From Iris pallida (Eukaryota > Streptophyta > Magnoliopsida > Asparagales > Iridaceae): 64,000 nt of DNA. Location of the stretch: positions 4,982,234 through 5,046,233 of the forward strand of contig JANAVB010044017.1 in NCBI GenBank assembly GCA_029216955.1, given 5' to 3'. A program made the position numbers and the translations under genes. Under the pieces are notes generated by a model, which did no database searches, was not told the origin of the DNA, and was given only the letters and a program-made list of their open reading frames with translations. Shown in pieces: positions 32,804-44,841 of the stretch; the first letter of the stretch is position 1, and the number at the start of each line of letters is the position of its first letter.

Positions 32804-35800
32804 TCACGAGTCAAACAAGTCGGGATATCACGATCGGATATCATCCTCACGCTCCCACGTTGACTCCCCCAAAGAGTGATGACCCCAAGCAACTCGGACT
32901 AACTTGATAGTCTTGTTCTTGAGGATTTTCTCTCTCCGGTCCAATATAGACACGGGCCTCCCCTCATACGAAAGGTTGGTACCAACAACCAATTCCGAAT
33001 GATCCAGGATGTGGCTCGGGTCCGGGATATACCGACGTAATTGGGATACATGGAACACGTTATGCACCTCGCTTAGCGACGGCGGAAGAGCGAGACGATA
33101 GGATACATCTCCTACTCGCTCCAGAATGTCAAACGGTCCTATATACGTAGGACTAAGCTTGCCCCGTACGCCGAAACGAATGACGCCACGGTTAGGCAAA
33201 ATCCTCAGGAATACATGATCGTCGACCGAAAACTCGAGAGGGCGCCGATGAGAATCGGCCCAATGGCGCTGGCGATCTTGGGCAACTCGAAGATGATCTC
33301 TGACTCGCCTGACCACTTCAACTGTCTGGGCAATCATTTCTGGACCGAGAATCCGTCTCTCTCTAATATCATCCCAGGCTAACGGGGATCTGCACTTCCT
33401 ACCATACAGTGCCTCGAACGGTGCCATCAGGATACTGGCCTGGAAACTGTTATTGTACAAGAATTCCACCAGGTGCAAGTGATCTTCCCATGAACCACCG
33501 AAGTCAAGTATGCAAGACCGCAATATGTCTTCAAGAGTCTGAATTGTACGCTCCGACTGACCATCTGTCTGCGGATGATAGGCTGAACTGAACTGGAGAC
33601 GAGTTCCCAAACTCTCCTGCAGGCTACGCCAAAAGTGCGACGTGAATCTTGAATCTCGGTCCGAGGTGATACTGACTGGCATACCGTGCAATCTGACAAT
33701 CTGCCTGAGGTACATCTCTGCTAGCTGAGCCGTCGACTGACCAACTCTGAATGGAAGAAAGTGAGCCACTTTCGTGAGCCGATCAACTATAACCCAGATA
33801 ACATCTCTACTAGCTGGGGATCTAGGTAGTCCGGTCACAAAATCCATGGTCACATGCTCCCACTTCCATTCTGGAATCGGTAAGGGCTGAAGAAGTCCAG
33901 CCGGTCTCTGATGTTCGGCTTTAACTTGTTGGCAAACCAAACACCGAAAGACAAATTGAGCTATCTCCCGCTTTATGCCATTCCACCAGAAATGCTGCCG
34001 GATATCACGGTACATCTTTGTACTGCCGGGATGGATGGAATACTGCGAACTGTGCGCTTCTGATATGATCTCCTGTCGGATATCTTCGCTGGGTACACAA
34101 AGACGCTTCCCGTGTCGAAGTGTACTATCTTCATGAATGCACAACTCTGGTCTTCGTCCTGCCTCACACTCTGCTCTGAGTCGCTGAAGCTTGGAATCTG
34201 CCGACTGCGCCATCCGGATCCTCTCGGCTATAGTGGACTGAACTTGCATGCTGGCCATCAAGGCCACACTGGAAGGGAGAACAACTTCTATATCCATCTT
34301 CTGAAGATCTGCTAACAGCTCTGGTTGCGCTGTTAGAAAATAAACTCTCGCTCTCCTGCTCAATGCATCCGTAACAACATTGGCCTTCCCAGGATGATAC
34401 TGCAAGTTGACATCATAATCCACAAGCAGCTCTAGCCATCTCCTCTGACGCATGTTAAGATCCTTCTGGGTGAAAACATACTTCAGGCTCTTGTGGTCGG
34501 TGAAAATCTCTATCCTATCTCCGTACAAGTAGTGTCTCTACAACTTAAGTGCAAACACTACTGCTGCCAGCTCCAAGTCATGGGTTGGGTAATTCCACTT
34601 ATGATCACGAAGTTGTCGTGACGCATAAGCTATTACCTTCCCATGCTGTATCAGAACACATCCTAAACCTCTGCCTGAAGCATCACAGTACACTGAGAAT
34701 CCTCCGGTCCCATCTGGAAGCATGAGAATAGGAGCTGTTATCAGGCCTCGCTTCAACTACTCAAAAGAACTCTGACACTCTGCTGTCCAAGCAAACTGCG
34801 CATCCTTGCGGGTCAACTGCGTCAATGGCGCTGAAATTTGAGCAAAATCCGAAACAAACTGCCGGTAGTAGCCGGCCAATCCAAGAAAACTACGAACCTC
34901 TGTAACTGTGCTGGACACTGGCCATGACTCAATAGCCACAATCTTCTGGGGATCCACTTCTACTCCTCCTCGAGTGATGATATGACCCAAGTACGAAATA
35001 TGATCGAGCCAGAACTCGCATTTACTGAACTTGGCATATAACTGGTGCTCTTTGAGGATCTGAAGAACTATACGGAGATGCTGCTCATGCTCCGCCTAAC
35101 TCTTGCTGTAGACCAGGATGTTATCCAAAAACACAATCACAAACTGATCCAAGTAAGACATGAAGATACGATTCATGAGGTCCATGAATACTGCCGACGT
35201 ATTGGTTGCTCCAAAAGGCATAACAAGGAACTTCCAATGCCCATATCTCGATCTAAAAGCTGTCTTCGGGATGTCCTGCTCTCTGACTCTGATCTGATGA
35301 TAATCTGAGCAAAAATCAATCTTCGAGAATACTGAAGCCCCCTTGAGTTGATCAAACAAGTCATCTATCCTCGGGAGAGGATATCTGTTCTTGATTGTCA
35401 CTGAGTTCAAGGTACGATAATCAACACATAACCTGGACGTACCATCCTTCTTTTTCACAAGAAGCATCGGGGCTCCCCAAGGCGATCCACTAGCACGAAT
35501 GAATCCCTTGGTTCGAAGTTCTTCAATCATCTTGTACAATATCTCCAATTCTGACGGTGCTATCCTGTAGACTCTCTCTGATATTGGGACTGTCCCGGGA
35601 ATCAAGTCTATAGTGAACTTGATTTCCCGCTCTGGAGGCATGCCTGGAAGCTCTTCCGGGAAAACATCTAGGAACTCTTCCACTATCTTGGGCAACTGCA
35701 CTGCTGCTACTGCCATCCGCAATACTGGAGGAGAAGGTTCAACCTCACCTCGAGAGAAGAAAAACTCCGGCTCGCCTGGAATGCTAAAAACAACCCTGCC

Positions 35801-36235
35801 AATATGGTAGTCTATCCTAGCATACTGGTTCCTCAACCAATCCATCCCTAGGACCACATCATAATCGGCCATCGGGAACTCTATCAATCTAGCAGGGAAT
35901 TCTCTACCGCTAACTACGATCCGACACGAGGAAGACACTCTATCTACTCCCACAAGTCCGTTACCAGTAAGTATATTGAGCCTTACTGATAATGACTCGG
36001 GCTCCAATCCTACCCGTGTCGCGAATCGTGCAGACATAAATGAATGCGATGCACCAGAATCAAATAAAGCTGAAGATGGAAAGGAGTTGACGAGAATAGT
36101 ACCTGCCACTACCTCTCCTGGTGCCAATCCCTCCTCTGCGGTCATCACCATAGCATGACCCTGCCCTCGGGGTGCTGGTCCCCTCTGCTGAAATCCTCGC
36201 TGCCTATTCTGACTCTGGGCCTGGACTGGTGCATG
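32804..36235 (-). pseudogene. pol: Element D pol: protease, RT, RNase H, integrase, chromodomain (broken)
   Basis: The protease site [10 protein letters not shown] is canonical here. The reverse transcriptase has [13 protein letters not shown] and MPFGATNTS. Its catalytic pair reads FLDN instead of FLDD (Asn codon at 35120-35122), a change expected to kill polymerisation. RNase H ([18 protein letters not shown]), integrase zinc region (CLVCQQVK), integrase core ([23 protein letters not shown]) and chromodomain ([19 protein letters not shown]) follow. In-frame stops lie at about 35096, 34757, 34537 and 32828. The integrase-chromodomain piece (34528-32831) is open for 566 codons. Compared with A, the protease is better kept and the polymerase worse. 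Confidence 0.92.
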
Positions 36236-37458
36236 CTACTGGGGGTTCTGCTGCTGGAACATCTGGGACTGAGGCGGCAAGGGCCTCGGCAATGGATACT
36301 GCTGCTGCTGCTGGACTGGAACTGGTCCTCTCACCGAAGAGCTAGAAAGGTTGGACGACGATGAACCACCCCTATTCGGGCAGGATCCAACCCTATGGTC
36401 TGGTGCTCCACAAGCCAGACACAATCCCTGTGCCCTGCGACATTCTGTCACTACATGGCCTGGCTTCCCACAATGAGAACAACCCACTACGGAAGATTGC
36501 TTCTGCTTCTGCTGCTGCTGCTGAGGGTATGTCGGAGTTGAATGCTGAACCGACGTTACTGAGGCCGCTCGCCTCGGAGTTCCAATAGTCAAAGCCCTGG
36601 CTGCCGGGGCTGGGGCTGAAGACTGATTCATCTGACCGTGGAATCTCTTCCGACCTCCGGCCCTATCCACAATCCTCTGGGTGGTATACTCATGCCTCCT
36701 AGCTGCTCTCAAGACTGCATCAAAAGTCTGATGCTCAAACTGCTCGACTGCTAACAAAATCTCCAAGTGAAGCCCCTGCTGAAATCGCTGGGCTCTATCA
36801 TACTCGGTTTCCACCAAGGTGGGAGCAAACAGAATGAGTTTCGAAAACTCGGCCTTATATCCGTCGGCCGTCCTGCCTCCTTGCTTCAGATTGGTAAACC
36901 TCGTCTGCAGATCATACCGAGCCACGGCATCAAAATACTTGGTCTGGAATCTCTCTCTGAATACTGCCCAAGCAATGGGTGCTGCTAATCCAACGGCCTG
37001 CACTGTCCACCAGCTGCGGGCAAGATCTAACAACTGCAGGCGCACAACGGCCACCTTCTCGTTCTCTGGGGTCCTGGCTGCTTCTAGAATCACCTCTGTA
37101 TTCTGAAGCCATGTATCTGCTGTGATAGCATCTTCACTACCGTCGAAGAATGGAGGGTTCAAGCGCTTGAAGCTGTTGGCCGCGCTGTTACCCTGATGAC
37201 CTCCTCTGGCCAAAGCATCCGTCACTGCCTGGTGCAAGGCATCTCCACGACGGTCTTGGGAAGCTATCAAGGTCCCGACAAGTCCTACCAAAGTACCGTC
37301 ATTATGTTCTACAGGTTGAACTGGCTGGACTGGTGGCTCTCCGCCAGAAGGCACGACTCTGGAGGCTACTCCGGAATGCTGGGCTTGATCTCCAGGTTGC
37401 TGCTGGTCTGCGGGAGGTGCTCCGCCTTGCTGGTCGGTAGGACCACGAACAATGCCGC
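36236..37458 (-). pseudogene. gag: Element D gag polyprotein
   Basis: The capsid domain runs through KRLNPPFFDGSEDAITADTW, DLARSWWTVQ and FTNLKQGGRTADGYKAEF. It is followed by two CCHC knuckles, CSHCGKPGHVVTEC and CLACGAPDHRVGSC, and a glutamine-rich tail. A single TAG (36236-36238) separates it from pol in the same frame, so readthrough or loss of one codon would fuse them. The frame has no nearby ATG. A TCTTCTTCAG acceptor-like site at 37458/37459 parallels the one in A, so the start may be in a spliced leader. The capsid part is uninterrupted. Confidence 0.85.
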
Positions 37459-37626
37459 TGAAGAAGACGACATAGGGAACAATAAGGAAGGACCAGGACA
37501 GATCAACGATACAAGCATATGATCAGGACAAGAATCCAGGGATTCAGAAGATACGAGCAGAGATTAAGGACGAATACTGATTGAGACATCTATTCGGTAA
37601 ACCCTCACATATCTTGATTTACAAGA

Positions 37627-37642
37627 CCTGCATGGGCTACCA
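37627..37642 (-). promoter_or_regulatory. Primer binding site of D, tRNA-Ile(AAU) type
   Basis: On the minus strand it reads TGGTAGCCCATGCAGG, nine bases inside the 5' LTR. One mismatch to the tRNA-Ile(AAU) 3' end. Confidence 0.65.
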
Positions 37643-37651
37643 CTCAAACCA

Positions 37652-40600
37652 TGTCATGCCCCAGAACCAGAATACTGGAGAGCGGGGGCAGACATAGCCA
37701 GCTACGTATATTGAAGTGCAACCCACCTCGCTATACGGTCACGGCTGTCTAGATACATGAGGGTTTAACTACAAGCCAACAGTCTCTTAAGGTCATAAAC
37801 AAGCCTATTGTCTCAATCACAAGCAAGTAAGTAAGAGTTACAAGATATATGATCATTAAATATAGGGATTTTTTGACTTTCATCCCACTTATTAATATGC
37901 ATTTGTACTTACATCCCACTTTTTAATTTTATTTGACTTACATCCCACTTTTGTCACGAAAAATATTTTTTGTGACAAAACGAATACTTTTCGTGACAAA
38001 ATAAATACATTTAGTGACAAAAAGTGGGATGTAAGTCTAAAAAAATTAAAAAGTGGGATGTAAGTACAAATGCATATTAATAAGTGGGATGAAAGTCAAA
38101 AAATCCCTTAAATATACAATAGTAAGGCGTCCCAAACATTACATATTCAGCTGATCATGAAGCTAGTCGTTACAAAATGTTAGGACTAGCAAGAATTTAG
38201 TCATACATGATCAACCCTAGGATCCGTCAATCATGTTACAGCCCGTAGGCAGACAGTAAGTAAAGTACAATCGAGCTAAACAGGTGCTCGTCGGCTAAAC
38301 GTCTCAAAAGAATATTTTTACAATAGAACGGGAGAGCCAAAAATAACCCACTCATTGCCAGGGTTCCGTCTAGTGGCCACCATCTGGCTGGAAGGCCGGT
38401 AGATCCTCCGGAGCTGCTCCAAAATCTGGCCACACAAAACCAGCTGGGTCAGATCCCAGAAAGAGCAAGTGCCACAAGGAAGCTTCACTTAGGAACTAAA
38501 ACCAGCAATCAGCACAAGATATAAATAAAAGTAAGAACTAGAAATAAAGAAAATACATCAGGATGATATACGACGAGATAACCATGGAACTATTCAGACA
38601 ACCAGGTTACAACCCGTAAACCAAACAAGGACCGGGGTTGTAACCCTTCGTCTGAACAGAACTTGGAATTCTCACCATTTATCGGTAAAATAAATACAAG
38701 CATTCTGGTCATTCAATAATCTGGAACAGGATCAGGGCAAGACTAGACTGGTTAGACTCCATCCAATCACTTCACGGCCAAGCAAGAATTACGGCTTGAT
38801 ACTTTAACTAACTAGGGTTATCACAAGCCTAATTACTAACAAGATGCAGTGAGATTATTCCACAGCCACAAGCCCTGCAGACCATCCAGGTTATCCGGGT
38901 TGAAGGATTTAGAGTTGAATTCATGTGGGTACATCGTCTAGGAAACGAATGTACCCTTAGGTAGCTTGAAGGGTGCAACACATGACAGTGTGCTGGAAAT
39001 GTGCCCTACTCGACGGCAGGCTACAGATCCCAAGGCGTACCCAGGTAACGGGATTGCCTGTAGCTGGGAAATCTCGTCATGACTAATGTATTAATCTAGT
39101 TATTAGCCTTAGTCCATTTTCGTAGGTGCTCCTGACCGTGGTACTCAGGAGTCCCTGTCCTAGACATGATGTAAGACAGGACTGGATTATTTGTACAAGC
39201 ACAATCACCCACGGTGTCCAGGTAATTTATACAGGTCATGTCATGTCAGGTAGCCGTCGCAACAGCTTATCAAGATATATCATGTCAGGTTATCATGTCA
39301 AGTGTACTAGTCAGGAGTGCGCCACGACGGGCCACTATCAGGTCATGTCAGGTTTACTTGTCATGAGTGCACCACTACGGGTCACTATCATGTCATGCTC
39401 ATTTATCAATTCCAAACAAATCAAATGAATTCATGATTTTCAAGTTCAGGAAAAAAGGCGTAAGGATATAAAATGGACGTTAAGTATCTAATAAAATATC
39501 AATATACAGGGCTATGGAAGAGCCATGCGGCTAAGGCCTATGCGGTCAGGAAAGGGTAAGACACATGCGGCCCAATTAAGAGAGCGCATGCGGCCAGGGT
39601 CACTGGATCCCATGCGGCCAAGACAAGGGGGGCGCATGCGGCTGGAAGTGCAAGGGCGCATGCGGTCAGGAAACCAATCCCTATGCGGCCAGGGGGAAGG
39701 GAGGGCCATGCGGCCAGGGGGACGAGGGCGCATACGGCTCCAAGATGTTGGGCCTCATGCGGCCAGCGGAAGAGTAGACTTCATACGGCTGGGAGGGAGC
39801 AAGTTCATGCGGCTAGGGAATGACGGACGCATTTGCGGCTCAATTAGGAGAGAAGTCCATGGGGCCAGAAAATAAAGGATTCATATGCGGCTGGGATTAA
39901 TCAGGGTCATGCGGCCCGGACTAAGAAGTCCATGCGGCTGGGTCTGGGGGTTCTCATGCGGCTCGAAGATCAGGGCCTATGCGGCTCGCGGGGAAAAGTT
40001 CATGCGGCTGAGAGAGCACTTGCCGCATGAAATGTTCATGCGGTCAAGTCAAGCCCATGCGGCCAGGACTGTCCTATGAAGGCTCATGCGGCTCGGAATC
40101 ACTTGTCGCATAAAATGCGGTCAAGTCTAGCACTGTTCTTCTTCTCCAAGCTTCCGAGAAGAAGAACACCAAGAATTCATGCTTCCAAGCTCCATGAAAC
40201 CTTCATCCGAAGTCCAAATTCGAACTTCCATAGGTCAAAATGGGGTAGAACGAGATTCTCTACAACATAGAACCCTCAAAACTCAAAAACAACAGGATTA
40301 AGTAGATCAAAACCCAAGAATTCCAAAAATAAAATAAACTTAGATCTACAAGAATCTAGCCATGGAAATTAAAAATACCAAGTACTAAAGTGCTTTAGAA
40401 TGCAGTAAGGAAGAGAATGAAGCAATAAAATTGGAGTTCCTCCATGAAGCAAGTTGCACTTGCCTAGACCTCTCTCTCTCTCTCTCTCTCTGGTAGGTGA
40501 AGAAGTAAATGGAAGAAGAAGAAGAGGTTAATGAAGAGAGAGAATGAAGAGGGGCTAATAAATGGAGATGGTGGTGGTAGGTAGGGGGTTCACTCCTTGG

Positions 40601-40745
40601 TTCTTGATGAACCAAAGCAACCAAGCCTAGCCGAACCAAACCAACCCCAAGGAGACCAAGCCAAACCAAACCAAGGAGATATGCAAATAGAAGATAAAAT
40701 ACGTATACGTATTTTAAATACGTAATACGAACCACAGGCATTACA
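37652..40745 (-). repeat. Element D 5' LTR (carries a MULE MITE)
   Basis: 3,094 bp, or 2,842 bp without the 243-bp MITE and its 9-bp duplication. In sense orientation it starts TGTAATGCCTGTGG. It carries the second CATGCGGC array (39512-40125). Confidence 0.9.
37865..38107. mobile_element. MULE-type MITE, 243 bp, 9-bp target duplication
   Basis: It is flanked by TTAAATATA on both sides (37856-37864 and 38108-38116), while the partner LTR has a single uninterrupted TTAAATATA. Terminal inverted repeats of about 65 bp begin GGGATTTTTTGACTTTCATC. The centre repeats TTTTNGTGACAAAA words. A 9-bp duplication with long inverted ends fits the Mutator group. There is no coding capacity. Confidence 0.88.
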
Positions 40746-40750
40746 ACAGA

Positions 40751-40820
40751 AGACCTCAACCAGATTGAGCCTTCGTATGCAAAGTGGCCGAGAGAATGGT
40801 ACATGCCTCAACGCAACTAG
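40751..40820 (+). pseudogene. CACTA cargo gene copy 2, C-terminal end
   Basis: It continues the frame of 29462-29821 after removal of element D and one ACAGA copy. The piece reads DLNQIEPSYAKWPREWYMPQ and ends RN-stop. EPSYAKWPRE parallels DPTYA-stop-WLRRE of copy 1, which shows the two genes are paralogues. Confidence 0.5.
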
Positions 40821-41119
40821 GATCCCTGGCTGTGAGGATTCATCGTCTGACTTGCGGTCTTTGCTGAGGCCGAAGTCGATTTTCTTTTTTATTGAATATT
40901 GAATATTGAATATTTATGTTTAAATATTGAATATTTGTGTGTTTTGTGTGAACAATTTGAATGCTTGGGATTATTTGTTTTTTGTGTGTTGGAATTGTTT
41001 GTGTGTTTTGTATATTGGAATTGTGTATATTGGAATTGCTTGGGATTATTTGTGTGTTTTGTATATTGGAATTGTGTATATTGGGAATGCCCAGTTTTAT
41101 GCTATTTTTTTCAAAAATT
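40821..41119. other. 3' flank of cargo gene copy 2
   Basis: Low-complexity TATTGAATATTTATG and TATTGGAATTG words. The part at 40895-40985 is a close copy of 28045-28140 behind cargo gene copy 1. No gene is supported. Confidence 0.6.
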
Positions 41120-41292
41120 TCCCAGCTACCGACGGACTGGCAACCAATTACCGACGGACTATCCGTCGCTAACTGGGGGATTCCCAGTTAGCGATGGATG
41201 CAGGACTAAAAGCTGACGGATTATCCGTCGCCAAGGTTCTAGAATTATAAAAGATTTACAGGATTGGGTCGACGGATATTACGTCGGTATGC
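41120..41292. repeat. CACTA right subterminal repeats, first part
   Basis: Clustered CCGACGGA and CCGTCGC words, running up to the solo LTR insertion at TATGC (41288-41292). The segment CCGTCGCCAAGGTTCTAGAA...GGGTCGACGG closely resembles 44951-45007 on the other side. Confidence 0.75.
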
Positions 41293-44200
41293 TGTAATGC
41301 CCCAGTCCCAAAATACGTAGGACTAGGTACATCGACATGCCAGCTGTATACATACGAAGTACACTCCAATATGTGGAAACCTTGTATGTATACATAAGCT
41401 GTAAAATGCAGTAGAACCATAATAACTAAATCTCATCCACTAGATAAATAAATGATATAAAAGCAACTTTGAATTTGTCATATATACTACCGTTGGGCGG
41501 AGACAAATCCACTACCAACTAAATTAAATATGGAAAAATATACAAGAAAAGAATTGAGCAAGCGAGAGCAAGTGACGAGTCCAAGAGCAATCATCACGGA
41601 GGAAGAAATACATGGCCTTAGCTAGAGCACCTGCAAGAAATCACGAACACACACCTGGAGAAATCACCAGGTCCTCAGAGGGACGTAACAAGATACAGGA
41701 AGAACATGCCATATAATACTGAATATAAAATATGTCACAATCAAAGAAAGTGACAAGACACAATAAGGTAATCTAACCATACTAAAGTGAACATGCAGTT
41801 AAAAAATAATCCTTCGACGCATGAGCCCTGGCTGTAAATGGGATCGACATAGTCCCCATATAGGGCACCAGGGGCCTACGTCCGTAACTTCCGAAGATCG
41901 TCAGAGGGCATCATGTGCAAGGGGCTACGTCCATAACGTTCTGGAAAACGTCAGAAGGCACCTGGAGCCTGCATCTCCGACGGAGCGCACAGGTAATAAG
42001 GGAAGTGCATAGAAGCCCATACGTCAGGTAATATTCTCCCCACCCAATGTACCTGTTAAGTCGCATCCACGACCATGTACCTCTACTAACTACTAAGTCT
42101 CCTAACACGCCTCTATTAGCAGTTATCCCTAACGCATGCGCATGGGGGATCAGCCCACTCGCAAGAACCTCTACATGCTACTCATCTCACACATTCTCGT
42201 GGTACAACTGTGTCAATGTATATGCGATATACTACAGATGGTAGTCCCTTAACTCTAGGTTTATGTGCAACCAAAGGATAGTAACAAAGTAACTAATAAT
42301 TACTGAGCATGTAGTAAATCAAGAACTGTAATAATTGGAATTAATGAACAGTGATATATAATAAAATGCAGACTGAATATAAACAGTATAATGGCAAGGT
42401 ATCTTGCCTGGTGTGTTGCTCAGTGGGGTGCAATGTTCTGACATGTCCTGATCGTCCAATAGCCACGACTGAGGTGTAATGGGTTGAGATCACGAGGAAT
42501 AGGGAAGGACGATTAGACACGATCAATGGTGATAATCGAGGAGAGTTTATGCAAAGAATTATATGCACTATTTTTGGAAAAAATACGTATAAACTTGATA
42601 CCATATTTATTAGTAAAGATAATTTTTGGCAATTATTTGAAAACATAATCGATTTAGGCTAAAACTATAGATTTACCAAAAATAAAATTTCTAGTCTGTA
42701 TTTTAATAGTAAAAATAGTTTAGATAATTATTAAAAATACTAGAAATCTTTTATAATTTCGATCTACCCTTCTAAAATATTTTTAGGAAAAGAATTTATT
42801 TTAGTAACAAAAATGGTTTTGGATTTGAAATTATTCGTTTGTCAAAATTAAGTTTTGAGGTGGAAACTATTCTTGAAATTAGCTAAAATTAATATATATT
42901 TTGTCAATTCCCACAATATTACATATATTAATAACGAAACGCTATTATATTATTATCAATAAAATATTAATACTCAAATCATAAGTATAGTAAAAATTTC
43001 CTTATTATATAAAATTGATAATAATAATAATAATAATAACAATATCAGTAATATATAACAGTAATATATAATAATAATAATAATAATAATAACAGTAATA
43101 TATAATAATAATAATAACAGTAACAGTAATAGTAACTTATAATAATAATAATAATAAATGATAATAATATTAATACTCATAAAACCCCCAATCTTCCCGA
43201 ATGTCATTACAGTAGAGAGAGAGAAAGCTGGGAAGAAGAGAGAAAGGAGCGGGAGCTTACTGGAGGCGATCGGCGTCGAGCGACGGCGGCGCCGGGCTGG
43301 AAAGGAGGAGAGAGGAGGCGCGGGGTCTCGGGGATGCGGCGGATCGGCGACGCTAAGGAGGAGCGGCTCCGGCAGAAGGCGGTTCGGGTGGCGTCAGGGT
43401 TTGGGCGTGCGCCTGGCCGAAGGCGGCGAGAGGGCGGAGGGACTCTGTTGGGGCGGAGCGGCCAGCGGAGGGCAGACGCCGGCGCGACGGCGAGACGAGC
43501 GCGCGGTCCCGCGGGCGGCGCAGATCTGGACGGAGGCTCCTCGATGGTCGAAGCACATCACCGGCGCGGTGAGGCGCGGCGAGCTCCGTAGACAGCAGAG
43601 GTCGCCGGATCTAGGGACCTGCGGTGGTCGGGCGATGCCGGCTTGTCGAGGAAGTTGGCACGGGAAGAAGAGGACGCGTCGGACTCGGCCGGCGGACTCG
43701 GCCGACGGACGCGGCATGTGCACGGCAGCTGCGGGATTAGGTACGAGTCTTTCTTCCTTCCTTCGTCTATGGGTGATGGTGGTGGGGCGTTTGAACTGAT
43801 GGTGGTGTCGGTGACGGGAGTTCGGGGATGGGCATGGTGAAGGCGGGGCTGCCGCGGGTTGGTGGTGATGGCGGAGTGGTGGAGGACGGGGGCTGTTCGA
43901 CACAGCGGTGATGGAGTTCTCCGTCGATGGTTGGTTGCTGGGTCGACGGAGAATATGGTGACGACGGGGTTGTTGTGGCCGGGGATGATGCAGGCTGTAC
44001 GGGGGTTTAGAATATGGTCAGGTCGGGGATTTGATTTTTGGGTTGGATGTGTCGTGTCGGGGGTGTCCGACACGGCGGGGTGGACGTCCGAGATTGTCGG
44101 ACGCGGAGTAACAATGTATTTGTACAAATAGAATATAGTGGATGAGACACCGACACAATACACGGTTTGGTTGTGGATGAAAAATTTCTGGAGGAGTACC

Positions 44201-44836
44201 TCTCCTTTTATAGGAGGTGGAAATTCCCAGTTGGATAGGAATTGGGATTTATTTAAATCCCCAATAGATAATTCATCATTTAATTAAATAAATTTAAAGT
44301 CAATTCAACCAAATCCAAATCCAATTTAAACCACAACTTTAATTTAAAACTATTTTAAATAAAGATAAGATAACTCAAATTTAAATTGCCATAATAATTA
44401 AACATTAAATCAAACTATTTTTAAAATGTCTTTTTATAAATAATATAAAATAATAATAAATTAATTTCGAAAATCAACAATATATACATGTATAAATTTC
44501 ATGTACCTTGTATGCAAACAAAATTTTTACATAATTCATGGTTTTTCTAAATTACTACTAACTTTAAACAAGAAATAAAATAGTCTTTCAAAAGTAAAAA
44601 TAAAGGTTTTGGTAATTATCGTGGTATGCCGTTTTGATAGAAAATACTTGCTCATACCAATAACAAAATATCGGTTTCTATATATATAAACTATAATCAA
44701 ATATTTTGTATACGAATAAATAAATATTTCAAATTTACGTATTTTACGCATTCGCACTCGACGTACGATATAAAAATAAATCCATATAAAAAATAAAATT
44801 AAAATAAAATTATAGTGAAAATTTAGGGGGTTTATA
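41293..44836 (-). mobile_element. Solo LTR of family E, 3.5 kb
   Basis: The left edge TGTAATGCCCCAGTCCCAAA is the reverse complement of the family E LTR end. The right edge corresponds to the family E start (TATAAACCCCCTAAATT against TGTAAAACCCCTAAATT). It is flanked by TATGC on both sides (41288-41292 and 44837-44841). With no interior and intact duplications, it is the product of LTR-LTR recombination. It contains an (ATA)n run (43018-43160) and a GC-rich segment (43230-44110). The longest open frame (201 aa, minus strand, 44163-43558) is unconserved and probably leader sequence. Confidence 0.82.
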
Positions 44837-44841
44837 TATGC

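Larger units (their letters stand above)
29822..40745 (-). mobile_element. Element D: Ty3/Gypsy chromovirus (Tekay/Del-like), 10.9 kb
   Basis: The perfect duplication ACAGA lies at 29817-29821 and 40746-40750. LTRs are 29822-32644 and 37652-40745. Minus-strand order is 5' LTR, tRNA-Ile primer site, gag, protease, RT, RNase H, integrase, chromodomain, box, 3' LTR. It is clearly related to A in protein but has different LTRs. It splits CACTA cargo gene copy 2. Stops in pol and a changed RT active site make it inactive. Confidence 0.92.

Noticed and set aside
43158..43799. 213-aa plus-strand frame as a gene
   Set aside because: It is antisense to the GC-rich leader part of a solo LTR and starts in an (ATA)n microsatellite.
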